Assembly (NCBI GenBank): GCA_016714975.1
Contig: JADKBR010000001.1
Span: 124,001 to 188,000 of the forward strand
Direction: 5' to 3'
DNA from: Candidatus Dechloromonas phosphorivorans
GTDB taxonomy: Bacteria; Pseudomonadota; Gammaproteobacteria; Burkholderiales; Rhodocyclaceae
Length of the DNA stretch: 64,000 bases
Positions 29,468 through 38,553 of this stretch are shown here, piece after piece; position 1 is the stretch's first letter; the number at the start of each line of letters is the position of its first letter. The position numbers were made by a program, and so were the translations under genes. A model generated the notes under the pieces. That model searched no databases and had not been told where the DNA came from. It saw only the letters and a program-made list of their open reading frames with translations.

Positions 29468-29719
29468 TTGAACGGCATCGCTGATTTTCTGCGGACCGAA
29501 GACATCATTCTCGATCTGGCGGTGGCAAGCAAAAGCCAACTCTTCGACGAAATCGTTTAGCACATGGAAAGCAAGCATGGCATGCCAACCGCCAGGGTCG
29601 TCCTCAGTCTCTCCAGGCGTGAAGAAGTTGGATCAACCGCCCTGGGCGAGGGGGTGGCCATTGCCCATGCCAGAATCAAGGATCTCGACCGGATCCAAGT
29701 ACTAACTTTTCATATTTGA
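29468..29719 (+). pseudogene. PTS EIIA(Ntr)-like remnant, nonsense codon and 3' truncation
   Basis: From a TTG at 29468 behind GAGGAGG the frame reads LNGIADFLRTEDIILDL, then a TAG at 29558-29560, and continues in the same frame with HMESKHGMPTARVVLSLSRR, EEVGSTALGEGVAIAHARIKD, stopping at 29719. This is the N-terminal half of a PTS EIIA type 2 (PtsN, EIIA-Ntr) domain, including the histidine of the phosphorylation motif (usually PHAR/PHGR, here AHAR). About half of the roughly 150-residue domain is missing. In E. coli EIIA(Ntr) binds KdpD and stimulates kdp expression, so its place directly before kdpD is suggestive. An ATG at 29564 could express a short piece. Confidence 0.75.
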
Positions 29720-29759
29720 GGCCGCCATGACAATACTTTCTAAAACGTGAGTAAATTCC

Positions 29760-32468
29760 ATGCCCGATCAACGGCCCGACCCTGACCAGTTGCTGAACCG
29801 CCTGAATGAAGCGGAGGCCAAGGCCCGGCGCGGCAATCTGAAGATATTCTTCGGCGCCTCGGCCGGTGTCGGCAAGACATACGCCATGCTCAGTGCCGCC
29901 CGGCAACAACTCCTGCAAGGGGTTGACGTAGTAATTGGCATTGTCGAAACCCACGGCCGAATGGAAACGGAAGTCATGGCTGACGGCCTGGAACATCTGC
30001 CATTAAGGGATATTCCCTATCGTGACCGCGTGCTCAAGGAGTTTGACCTGGACGGCGCACTGGCCCGCAAGCCGTCACTGATCCTGATGGACGAACTGGC
30101 CCACTCGAATGTGGCCGGCTCGCGCCATGCCAAACGCTGGCAGGACATTGACGAGTTGCTGGCAGCAGGCATCGACGTCTATTCCACGGTCAATGTCCAG
30201 CATCTGGAAAGCCTGAACGACGTGGTTACCGGCATTACCGGCATCCGTGTCTGGGAGACGGTGCCGGACAAGGTGTTCGATGTTGCCGACGAGGTTGTCC
30301 TGGTTGACTTGCCGCCCGACGAGTTGCTGCAACGCTTGCAGGCCGGCAAGGTCTATTTGCCCAATCAGGCCGAAAGGGCAATCCGCAACTTCTTTCGCAA
30401 GGGCAACCTGATCGCCCTGCGCGAACTGGCGCTACGCCGCACGGCCGACCGGGTCGATGATCAGATGCTGCAATACCGGCGCGACCAGTTCGTTTCTCCG
30501 GTCTGGCAAACCCGTGACTCCCTACTCGCCTGCGTCGGCACCGGTGCGGGCGGGGAAAAAATCGTCCGCACCACGGCCCGCGTCGCCACCCGGCTGGAAG
30601 CACCGTGGCACGCCATCTATATCGAAACACCCGCCTTGCAGCGGCTGTCCGAGGAAAGCCGTCATCGCATCCTGCGCAACCTTAAGCTGGCCGAGGAGTT
30701 GGGGGCGCAAACGGCAACGCTGTCAGGCACTGTTGCGGAAGAAGTGGCAGTCAAGTATGCCCGCGACCACAACCTGTCGAAAATTTTCGTTGGCCGGGAT
30801 CACCCGCGCCTCTGGCGCCCCTGGTACCGCTCGTTTGCCGATCGTGTCGGCCAGCGGGCGCCCGATCTCGACATCCTCCAGGTAGCGCGTTCCGAGACCG
30901 AACGAGCAGCGGGAAATACCGTTCGCGCAGGCGACGGCGAAAGCATCTTCGACCAGTGGCCGTCCTACGCCAAGGCGGCCGCAGGTTGTGCGCTGGCCGG
31001 CTTTGCCGCTGCCGCTCTGTTTACGATTGTCGACCTTCCGAACATCGTCATGGTCTTCCTGCTGGCAGTGGTGCTGGTCAGCGTGCGCTACGGTCGCGGC
31101 CCGGGCGTGCTGGCCTCCTTTCTGGCGGTCGCCATTTTCGACTTTTTCTTTGTGCCGCCCCGTTTTTCCTTTGCGGTCAGCGATGTGCAATATCTGATGA
31201 CCTTTGTCGTCATGCTCACGGTTGGCCTGATCACCGGTCAACTGACGGCCGGGTCGAAATACCAGGCCAAGGTGGCGACACGCCGGGAACAACGCGTCCA
31301 CTCCCTCTATGAAATGTCGCGAGATCTTTCGGCGGCGCTGATGCCCGAGCAGATCGCCGAAATCGGCGAACGCTTCATCATTGCCGAACTTGGCGCCAAA
31401 GCTGCCTTCCTGCTCACCGACGACATCGACCGCTTGCAACCGGCCATTCCCTCGGCCAATGGCCTGCCTGCCGTGGATATGGGCATTGCCCAATGGGCTT
31501 TCGATCATGCCGAAGCAGCCGGTCAAGGCACCAACACACTGGCTGCCAGCCCAATCCTGTATTTGCCGTTGAAGGCGCCAATGCGCTTTCGTGGCGTGCT
31601 GGCACTCGAAATACCGGATACGGATCGTCTGCTGATCCCCGAGCAGCGGCGCCTGCTGGACACTTTTGCCTCGCTGATTGCCATCGCGCTGGAACGGGTG
31701 CATTACGTCGAAGTGGCCCGGAACACGACCGTCCAGATGGAATCCGAGCGTCTGCGCAACTCTGTACTGTCGGCGATTTCCCATGACTTGCGCACCCCGA
31801 TGAGCGTACTGGTGGGGCTTGCCGATTCCATGTTTCTGACCCAGCCACCGCCAACCGGCCCGCAGGCCGAGATCGCCCGTTCCCTCAAGGAAGAAGCACT
31901 GCGCGTCAGCGGCCAGGTCAACAACCTGCTCGACATGGCCCGGCTACAGTCCGGCCGGGTGGAACTGAACCTGCAATGGCAACCGCTGGAAGAAGTGGTC
32001 GTCAGCGCCCTGAAAACCCTCGAGCGGGCCTTTGCCGAACACCAGATCCGGGTCTCGCTGGATGAAAACCTGCCACTGGTCAACATCGACTCCGTACTGA
32101 TGGAGCGGGTCATCTACAACCTGCTGGAAAACATCGTGAAATACACTCCCCCGGGAAGCTCGGTCGAAATTGGCGCCAATGTCCGGGAAAGGGTTATCGA
32201 GGTCTGGGTTGACGATAACGGCCCTGGATTGCCTGAAGGGAAAGAAGAAACGATTTTCAAGAAATTCGAACGTGGGCAGCCCGAAGGCGCCACCCGGGGC
32301 GTCGGCTTGGGACTGGCCATTTGCCGGGCTATCGTCGAAGCACATGATGGAGAGATTTACGCTGTGAATCGGCCGCAAGGTGGTGCGCGCTTCCTGTTCA
32401 CCTTGCCAAAGGGCAATCCGCCATTGCTTGATGCCGAGGAAGTGCCAGAGGACGAGGAGGCGCGCTAA
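29760..32468 (+). CDS. kdpD: Potassium-sensing histidine kinase KdpD
   Basis: 902 residues. The N-terminal KdpD domain has Walker A GASAGVGKT (32-40) and the conserved MDELAHSNVAGSRH segment, followed by a USP-like domain (about 250-375). Four membrane helices lie around 400-500, then a GAF-like region, and the kinase core with phosphoacceptor His675 (AISHDLRTP), N box NLLENIVKYTP, DNGPGLP and GVGLGLAICRAIVEAHDG. It senses low potassium or osmotic stress and phosphorylates KdpE. It abuts kdpE with no spacer and follows the broken EIIA(Ntr)-like gene. Confidence 0.96.
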   Translation: MPDQRPDPDQLLNRLNEAEAKARRGNLKIFFGASAGVGKTYAMLSAARQQLLQGVDVVIGIVETHGRMETEVMADGLEHLPLRDIPYRDRVLKEFDLDGALARKPSLILMDELAHSNVAGSRHAKRWQDIDELLAAGIDVYSTVNVQHLESLNDVVTGITGIRVWETVPDKVFDVADEVVLVDLPPDELLQRLQAGKVYLPNQAERAIRNFFRKGNLIALRELALRRTADRVDDQMLQYRRDQFVSPVWQTRDSLLACVGTGAGGEKIVRTTARVATRLEAPWHAIYIETPALQRLSEESRHRILRNLKLAEELGAQTATLSGTVAEEVAVKYARDHNLSKIFVGRDHPRLWRPWYRSFADRVGQRAPDLDILQVARSETERAAGNTVRAGDGESIFDQWPSYAKAAAGCALAGFAAAALFTIVDLPNIVMVFLLAVVLVSVRYGRGPGVLASFLAVAIFDFFFVPPRFSFAVSDVQYLMTFVVMLTVGLITGQLTAGSKYQAKVATRREQRVHSLYEMSRDLSAALMPEQIAEIGERFIIAELGAKAAFLLTDDIDRLQPAIPSANGLPAVDMGIAQWAFDHAEAAGQGTNTLAASPILYLPLKAPMRFRGVLALEIPDTDRLLIPEQRRLLDTFASLIAIALERVHYVEVARNTTVQMESERLRNSVLSAISHDLRTPMSVLVGLADSMFLTQPPPTGPQAEIARSLKEEALRVSGQVNNLLDMARLQSGRVELNLQWQPLEEVVVSALKTLERAFAEHQIRVSLDENLPLVNIDSVLMERVIYNLLENIVKYTPPGSSVEIGANVRERVIEVWVDDNGPGLPEGKEETIFKKFERGQPEGATRGVGLGLAICRAIVEAHDGEIYAVNRPQGGARFLFTLPKGNPPLLDAEEVPEDEEAR

Positions 32469-33161
32469 ATGTCTACCGCTACATCAACTGTGATCGTCGT
32501 CGAGGATGAAGCCAAGATTCGTCGCTTCATCAAACTGGCCCTGGAAGCGGAGCAACTGGAGGTGTTCGAGGCCGATTCAGTGGCACGTGGCCTGATCGAG
32601 GTCGGCACCCGGCAGCCCGACCTAGTGGTGCTCGATCTTGGCTTGCCGGACGGGGATGGGATCGATCTGATCCGCGACATGCGGACTTGGTCGGAAATTC
32701 CCATCATTGTTCTTTCCGCCCGCACTGCCGAAGCCGACAAAGTGGCAGCGCTCGATGCCGGAGCAGACGATTACCTGATCAAGCCGTTTGGCGCAGCCGA
32801 ACTGCTGGCCCGCGTCCGGGCACATCTGAGAAGAAGTTTCCGGGCTGGGGCTACCGGAATGACGGTATTCGAGTTCGGCAACGTTCGCGTCGATCTCGGT
32901 AAGCGTATCGTTGAAAAGGATGGACAACAGATACACCTGACGCCCATTGAATTCAGGCTGCTTGCCTACCTGATCGCTAATCCGGACTCTGTCTTGACCC
33001 ATCGCCAGTTATTGGAAGCAGTTTGGGGGCCGTTTCATGTCGAGGACAGCCACTATGTCCGCGTTTATATGGGACATGTCAGGAAAAAAATCGAGGATGA
33101 CCCGACGCGGCCCAAGTTTATTCTGACGGAATCCGGTGTCGGCTACCGGTTTGTGAGCTAG
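32469..33161 (+). CDS. kdpE: Response regulator KdpE
   Basis: 230 residues. Receiver domain with the acidic pair EDE near residue 12, phosphoacceptor Asp56 (VVLDLGLPDGDG) and Lys in YLIKPFGAAEL, then an OmpR/PhoB winged-helix DNA-binding domain (IHLTPIEFRLLAYLI, LLEAVWGP, YVRVYMGHVRKKIE). It activates kdp transcription, probably at the T-rich repeat near 23718. Its ATG directly follows the kdpD stop codon. Confidence 0.96.
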   Translation: MSTATSTVIVVEDEAKIRRFIKLALEAEQLEVFEADSVARGLIEVGTRQPDLVVLDLGLPDGDGIDLIRDMRTWSEIPIIVLSARTAEADKVAALDAGADDYLIKPFGAAELLARVRAHLRRSFRAGATGMTVFEFGNVRVDLGKRIVEKDGQQIHLTPIEFRLLAYLIANPDSVLTHRQLLEAVWGPFHVEDSHYVRVYMGHVRKKIEDDPTRPKFILTESGVGYRFVS

Positions 33162-33341
33162 CGATAACACCCCGACAATCGACAAGCCGACTCGGAAGCG
33201 ATGTCAGCTTTCCGATTACTTACCTGACGCTTTTTATTTCTTTACCTTGGCCTACCTGAATGACCGCAGCTGGCCGAACCCGGACAACTCCCCCGCCCGT
33301 TTTCTAACAACCATCATCCCAAGTTCCCCAGAAAGACCCCT

Positions 33342-34613
33342 CTACCGGTGCCGGCCACCGCTGCGATGCAGTTGCGGTCCACCCGTTTTTGGGGGTGAAA
33401 TCCGGTTTGGCGTCTTGCCCTGCATCTGCGGCCTGCGCGGGGCGCGCGGCGGTTGCACCGGGCGCGGCGCGGCGTGGGCCGACGGCTCGAAGCCGGGTAT
33501 GACCAGGCGCTCGAGGTCGAGCTTGATCAGCTTTTCGATGTCGCGCATGAAGGCGCGCTCGTCGTGGCTGACCAGCGAGAGCGCTTCGCCTTCGATGCCG
33601 GCGCGGCCGGTGCGGCCGATGCGGTGAACGTAGTCTTCAGCGATGTTGGGGATCTCGTAGTTGATGACATAAGGCAACGAATCGATATCGATGCCGCGCG
33701 CCGCAATGTCGGTCGCCACCAGCGCCACCAGCTTGCCGTCCTTGAATTCGCTCAGCGTGCGCGTCCGGGCGCCCTGCGACTTGTTGCCGTGCAGCGCCGC
33801 CGACTTGATGCCGGCTTTTTCCAGGTGGCGCGAAAGCGCATCGGCGCCGTGCTTGGTGCGGGCGAAAATCAGCACCTGATGCCAGCCGCGCGTTTCGAAC
33901 AGATGAAGCAACAGGTCTTTCTTCTGCTCGCGGTTGGTTTCGATGACGCGCTGGGTCACGAGTTCGGCGGGCGTGTTGCGCGGGGCTACGTCGATCGACA
34001 CCGGTTGGTGCAGCAGGCCGCCGGCCAGCTCGCGGATGTCCGGCGAGAAGGTGGCGGAGAACATCAGGTTCTGGCGCTGCTTCGGCAGCAGCGCGATGAT
34101 CCTGCGGATATCGCGGATGAAGCCCATATCGAGCATGCGGTCGGCTTCGTCGAGAACGAGAATCTCGATGCCGCCGAGGTCGACCGTGCGTTGCTGCACG
34201 TGGTCGAGCAAACGCCCCGGCGTCGCGACGAGGATGTCGACACCGCGGCGCAGGCTGGCAATCTGCGGGTTGATGCCGACGCCGCCGAACACCGCCAGCG
34301 AATTGATCGACAGATGTTTGCCGTAGGTGCGCACGCTTTCCTCGACCTGAATCGCCAGTTCGCGCGTCGGGACCAGCACGAGGACGCGCGGCCGTCTGGA
34401 CGTGCGGGTATTGGGGCCGCTGGCCAGGCGATGCAGGATGGGCAGCGTGAAGCCGGCCGTCTTGCCGGTGCCGGTTTGTGCCGTCGCCATCAGGTCGCGG
34501 CCGGTCATCACGGCGGGAATGGCCTTCTGCTGGATCGGCGTCGGCGTGTCGTAGCCCTGCTCGCCGATGGCGCGCAGGAGTTCGGCCCTGAGGCCGAGTT
34601 CGGTGAATAGCAT
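33342..34613 (-). CDS. rhlE: DEAD-box RNA helicase, RhlE-type
   Basis: 423 residues. Q motif (YDTPTPIQQKAIP), AQTGTGKT, PTRELAIQ, GGVGINPQ, TPGRLLDH, LDEADRMLDMGF, FSATFS, ALVATDIAARGIDID and HRIGRTGRAG all occur in order. The last 45 residues are a proline/arginine-rich tail. It is a paralogue of the helicase at 11266, with a better match to canonical RhlE (the DMGF motif and FTELGL start). It is a separate unit: a 180-base spacer without recognised genes separates it from kdpE, and metZ lies 45 bases upstream on the same strand. Confidence 0.94.
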   Translation of the reverse strand: MLFTELGLRAELLRAIGEQGYDTPTPIQQKAIPAVMTGRDLMATAQTGTGKTAGFTLPILHRLASGPNTRTSRRPRVLVLVPTRELAIQVEESVRTYGKHLSINSLAVFGGVGINPQIASLRRGVDILVATPGRLLDHVQQRTVDLGGIEILVLDEADRMLDMGFIRDIRRIIALLPKQRQNLMFSATFSPDIRELAGGLLHQPVSIDVAPRNTPAELVTQRVIETNREQKKDLLLHLFETRGWHQVLIFARTKHGADALSRHLEKAGIKSAALHGNKSQGARTRTLSEFKDGKLVALVATDIAARGIDIDSLPYVINYEIPNIAEDYVHRIGRTGRAGIEGEALSLVSHDERAFMRDIEKLIKLDLERLVIPGFEPSAHAAPRPVQPPRAPRRPQMQGKTPNRISPPKTGGPQLHRSGGRHR

Positions 34614-34658
34614 GGAAACTCCAGTTGGCCTCGGAGCAAACCGGAGGCCGTTCTTGTA

Positions 34659-35840
34659 TCAGATCAGAGAGAGGCCGCGTTCAAGATCGGCCTGAAGATC
34701 CTCCACCGCTTCAAGGCCGACCGCGATGCGCAGCAACCCTTCGCTGATGCCGGCGGCGGCCCGGGCTTCCGGGGAAATGCGGCCATGCGTGGTGGAGGCT
34801 GGATGGGTGATGGTGGTCTTGGTGTCGCCGAGATTGGCGGTGATCGACAGCAGATGGCAGTGGTCCACAACTTGCCAGGCCTGCTCGCGGGCGCCCTTCA
34901 CTTCGAACGCGACAATGGCACCGCCCCCCTTCTGCTGTTTGCGGGCAAGTTCGTACTGCGGATGCGATGGCAAACCGGGATAGAAGACACGCCCCACCTT
35001 CGGGTGCGCTTCCAGCCACCGGGCCAGTTGCAGCGCATTGGTCGACTGTGCCTCGATGCGGATCCTCAGGGTTTCGAGCCCCTTGAGCAGCACCCAGGCA
35101 TTGAAGGCGGACAAGGTCGGGCCGGCGGTACGCAGGAACTTGAAGACTTCCTCGGTCAGCCTCCGCGGGCCACAGACGGCACCGCCCAGTACCCTGCCCT
35201 GACCGTCGAGGTACTTGGTCGCCGAATGGATGACGAGGTCGGCGCCGAGATCAAGCGGCCGCTGCTGGATCGGCGTGCAGAAGCAATTGTCGACGACGAC
35301 CAGAATGTCCCGGGCGTGGGCGATTGCGGTCAACGCCCGAATATCGGCAATTTCCGTCAGCGGGTTGGACGGCGTTTCGAGGAAGAAAAGCTTGGTCTCC
35401 GGCCGAATTGCCGCCGCCCAGGCGGGCGGATCGGTCTGCGGCACGAAGGTGGTCGTGATGCCGGTACGCGACATGATGTTCGAGAACAACTGCACGGTTG
35501 CACCGAACAGCCCGCTGGAAGCAACGATGTGGTCGCCATTCTTGAGGTGGGCCAGCACGGTGGCCATGATCGCCGACATCCCGCTCGCGGTGGCGACGCA
35601 ATCCTCGGCGCCTTCGAGCGCTGCGAGGCGTTTCTCGAACATGGTGACGGTCGGATTGGAGAAGCGTGCGTAGACATTGCCCTCCTCCTCGCCGGAAAAG
35701 CGCCTGGCCGCCTGGGCGGCGCTCTTGAAGACGAAACTGGAGGTGAGGTACAGCGCCTCGGAATGCTCGCCAAACTGGCTGCGTTCCTGGCCGGCTCGAA
35801 CTGCCAGCGTTTCGGGGCGGTAGTTGGGTACTTCAGACAT
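34659..35840 (-). CDS. metZ: O-succinylhomoserine sulfhydrylase
   Basis: 393 residues. A PLP enzyme of the Cys/Met metabolism family: YARFSNPTVTMFEKRLAALE, SSGLFGATVQLFSN, FLETPSNPLTEIADI and the PLP-binding lysine in HSATKYLDGQGR. It makes homocysteine directly from O-succinylhomoserine and sulfide. The purF-metZ order is conserved in betaproteobacteria and pseudomonads and favours MetZ over MetB or MetY. Its start overlaps the last base of purF, so it closes the truA-to-metZ operon. Confidence 0.92.
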   Translation of the reverse strand: MSEVPNYRPETLAVRAGQERSQFGEHSEALYLTSSFVFKSAAQAARRFSGEEEGNVYARFSNPTVTMFEKRLAALEGAEDCVATASGMSAIMATVLAHLKNGDHIVASSGLFGATVQLFSNIMSRTGITTTFVPQTDPPAWAAAIRPETKLFFLETPSNPLTEIADIRALTAIAHARDILVVVDNCFCTPIQQRPLDLGADLVIHSATKYLDGQGRVLGGAVCGPRRLTEEVFKFLRTAGPTLSAFNAWVLLKGLETLRIRIEAQSTNALQLARWLEAHPKVGRVFYPGLPSHPQYELARKQQKGGGAIVAFEVKGAREQAWQVVDHCHLLSITANLGDTKTTITHPASTTHGRISPEARAAAGISEGLLRIAVGLEAVEDLQADLERGLSLI

Positions 35841-37378
35841 CAGTCCTGATCTGCCGATGCCAGTTGCAGGACAAGCTGCTGGGCGGGCGGGCCGTCATTA
35901 TCATCCTCGCTTCCCGCTGTCTTGCTGCCACGGCTGCCTTCGATGGCATCAAGGTAATCCTCATCGACATCGCCGGTAATGTAGCAGCCGTCAAAGCAGG
36001 AAGCGTCGAAATCGGTCAGGTCGGGGCGAATGTTGGTCACCGACTGCTTGAGCGCCTCGATATCCTGATAGACCAGAGCATCGGCACCGATCTCGCGGGC
36101 TATCCCATCCTCGGTTCGGCCTGTAGCGATGAGTTCGGCGCGTGTCGGCATGTCGATGCCATAGACGTTGGGGAAGCGCACCGGCGGTGCTGCGGATGCA
36201 AAGTAGACCCTCACCGCACCAGCGGCGCGCGCCATTTCGACGATCTCGCGACTGGTCGTGCCGCGCACGATGGAGTCATCGACCAAAAGCACGCGCTTAC
36301 CCTTGAATTCCTGCCCCACTGTATTGAGTTTCTGACGCACCGACTTCTTCCGCATCGACTGGCCCGGCATGATGAAGGTGCGGCCGACGTAGCGGTTCTT
36401 GACGAAACCCTCGCGGAACGGAATGCCCAGCGTCTGGGCCAGTTGCATGGCGGACGGGCGACTCGAGTCGGGAATGGGAATGACCACGTCGATCTCGGCA
36501 ACCGGGATGCGCTTTCTTACCTTTTCAGCGAGTAATTCGCCCATCGCCAGGCGTGCTTCATAGACCGAGACCCCGTCGATCACCGAGTCCGGACGCGCCA
36601 GATAGACATATTCGAAAATACATGGCGCGTAGGTTGGCTGCTGCGCACACTGCAGGCTGTGGAACTGGTGATTGAGATCGACGAACACCGCCTCGCCCGG
36701 CTCAATGTCGCGCACCATTCCAAATCCCAGCGTATCGAGCGCCACCGATTCGGAGGCCACGAGGTACTCCGTCCCCGCCTCGGTTTCGTTCTTGCCATAG
36801 ACCAGCGGACGAATACCATGCGGGTCGCGGAAAGCAAGCAGACCATAACCCGCGATCAGTGCGACCACGGCATAGGCACCCCGGCAGCGACGATGAACGC
36901 CGGCAACCGCCTGAAAAATGCTGTCGACATCGAGTTCGTAACCATGCGCAGCCGACTGCAGTTCGTGTGCCAGTACGTTTAGCAGAACTTCGGAATCGGA
37001 ATTGGTGTTGATGTGACGACGGTCGAGCCGGAACATCTCGCCCTTCAACTGTTCGGCATTGGTCAGGTTGCCATTGTGGCCGAGCACGATACCGAAAGGG
37101 GAATTGACGTAAAACGGTTGCGCCTCGGCAAAATTGTAAGCGGAACCGGCGGTCGGATAACGCACATGGGCGATCCCCCAGTTGCCGGCGAGGGCGCGCA
37201 TGTTGCGCGTGCGAAAGACGTCGCGCACCAGGCCCGGCCCCTTGTGCAGGTTGAAGGTGTTGCCTTCCGCCGTGGCGATACCAGCCGCATCCTGGCCACG
37301 ATGCTGAAGCACCATCAGACCATCATAGAGCAGCTGGTTGACCGGCGATGTCGCCACCACACCAAGAATCCCGCACAT
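35840..37378 (-). CDS. purF: Amidophosphoribosyltransferase
   Basis: 512 residues from the ATG at 37378, which places the catalytic cysteine at position 2 (MCGILGVVA); the longer in-frame start would bury it. Glutamine amidotransferase class II domain at 1-240 (LQHRGQDAAGI, GIAHVRYPTAG, GHNGNLTN), then the phosphoribosyltransferase domain with the PRPP loop VLLVDDSIVRGTTSRE. It commits PRPP to purine synthesis by making phosphoribosylamine. It lies 13 bases after cvpA, a pairing also seen in E. coli. Confidence 0.97.
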   Translation of the reverse strand: MCGILGVVATSPVNQLLYDGLMVLQHRGQDAAGIATAEGNTFNLHKGPGLVRDVFRTRNMRALAGNWGIAHVRYPTAGSAYNFAEAQPFYVNSPFGIVLGHNGNLTNAEQLKGEMFRLDRRHINTNSDSEVLLNVLAHELQSAAHGYELDVDSIFQAVAGVHRRCRGAYAVVALIAGYGLLAFRDPHGIRPLVYGKNETEAGTEYLVASESVALDTLGFGMVRDIEPGEAVFVDLNHQFHSLQCAQQPTYAPCIFEYVYLARPDSVIDGVSVYEARLAMGELLAEKVRKRIPVAEIDVVIPIPDSSRPSAMQLAQTLGIPFREGFVKNRYVGRTFIMPGQSMRKKSVRQKLNTVGQEFKGKRVLLVDDSIVRGTTSREIVEMARAAGAVRVYFASAAPPVRFPNVYGIDMPTRAELIATGRTEDGIAREIGADALVYQDIEALKQSVTNIRPDLTDFDASCFDGCYITGDVDEDYLDAIEGSRGSKTAGSEDDNDGPPAQQLVLQLASADQD

Positions 37379-37391
37379 AGTTCGTTCCCGC

Positions 37392-37886
37392 CTAACTGAA
37401 TCGAATTCGCTTTGCCAGATCCTCTGGAAGCCAGGGCCTGGCCGCCAGTACGGCTGTCTCAAGCGGCGGCGCCAGAATCGCCTGCTTCCACCAGATCTGT
37501 TGTGGCGCGGCAGTCAAGCCGCCCACGGCAACGAGCGCCATGACTATCGCCACGCCACGCGCCAAACCAAAAAACATGCCCAGCAGACGATCCGACAGAG
37601 TCAGCCCCAGTGCCTTCACCATGCTGCGAACCGCCAGACGCACCAGCGACATGGCCACCAGCACCGCGACAAAAACCAGCGCACAACCGGCAAGGGCGCG
37701 GACCGCCGGATCGGCGATTCCGCCGAAGACCAGTTGTCCACTCGGCGCACCGAACTCCAGCGCGGCAATGAAAGCCAGTACCCACGCCGCCAGCGCAATC
37801 AACTCGCTCACCACGCCCCGCCACAATCCCAGCGCCAGGGACAAGCCAACAATCCCGCCGACCACATAATCGAAAACCGCCATCAC
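37392..37886 (-). CDS. cvpA: CvpA-family membrane protein
   Basis: 164 residues, four predicted membrane helices beginning MAVFDYVVGGIVGLSLALGLWRG, the CvpA start. In E. coli cvpA precedes purF and is needed for colicin V export and envelope integrity; the molecular role is still unclear. It overlaps the SPOR-domain gene by four bases and is followed by purF after 13 bases. Confidence 0.92.
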   Translation of the reverse strand: MMAVFDYVVGGIVGLSLALGLWRGVVSELIALAAWVLAFIAALEFGAPSGQLVFGGIADPAVRALAGCALVFVAVLVAMSLVRLAVRSMVKALGLTLSDRLLGMFFGLARGVAIVMALVAVGGLTAAPQQIWWKQAILAPPLETAVLAARPWLPEDLAKRIRFS

Positions 37887-38551
37887 TTGCCGGAAATCAC
37901 GCCGGAAACGCCTGCCTGCTTCATCTTCTCGAGCGCCTTTTCAGCTGCCTCACGACTCGCATACGGCCCGGCCCGCACCCTGGTCTTCTTGCCGGCTGGC
38001 GTATCGAGCGGCTCAACGTAAGTCTTGACGCCATTCTCACCGAGTTTGGTCCGCAAATTCCTGACATTTGCCTCGCTGGCAAAGGCGCCGATCAATATCA
38101 CAAATTCACCCGACTTGGCCGGCCCGGCATCGGAGGCCGAACGCCCGGCGAGGAGGGCAGCAGCACGCTTGGCGTCCGCCGGGGTTTCCTTTCCAGCGGG
38201 CTTTTCAGCCGCCTTTTCAGGAGACTTTTCCGCCTTCGCAGCAGGTTTTTCGGATTTCTCAGGAACTTGTTCAGGAATCTTTTCAGGCGATTTTCCGGCA
38301 GCCTTTTCTTCGACCTTGTCCTCGGATGGCCTTGCAGCGGGCTTCTCCACCGGAGTCACCGCAAACTTCGGCGCAAAAGGCTTTTCATCCTGCCCCGGAA
38401 TACGTATCTCAACTTCCTGAACCGCCTGCCGCGGTTCGTGATCCATCACCATGGGCAGAACCACAGCGACCACCGAGGCAAAGACCACCGCACCAACCAG
38501 ACGGCGGCGGGCAACTTTCTTGAGCTGAGACTGAGCGTCGTTGTCTTCCAT
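37883..38551 (-). CDS. SPOR-domain cell-division-associated protein (DedD-like)
   Basis: 222 residues: a short cytoplasmic start, one membrane helix (LVGAVVFASVVAVVLPMVMD), a Lys/Glu/Pro-rich linker at about 70-140 made of imperfect EKSPEK/EKPAAK-type repeats, and a C-terminal SPOR domain (FVILIGAFASEANVRNLRTK, RVRAGPYASREAAEKALEK). SPOR domains bind denuded septal peptidoglycan. Position between folC and cvpA matches dedD in E. coli. Start ATG is two bases after the folC stop. Confidence 0.9.
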   Translation of the reverse strand: MEDNDAQSQLKKVARRRLVGAVVFASVVAVVLPMVMDHEPRQAVQEVEIRIPGQDEKPFAPKFAVTPVEKPAARPSEDKVEEKAAGKSPEKIPEQVPEKSEKPAAKAEKSPEKAAEKPAGKETPADAKRAAALLAGRSASDAGPAKSGEFVILIGAFASEANVRNLRTKLGENGVKTYVEPLDTPAGKKTRVRAGPYASREAAEKALEKMKQAGVSGVISGK

Positions 38552-38553
38552 GA

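Noticed and set aside
33162..33341. Possible dispersed repeat between kdpE and the helicase gene
   Set aside because: Some GACCGCAGCTGGCCG-like sequence looks repeat-like, but there are no clear inverted ends or second copy in the window.
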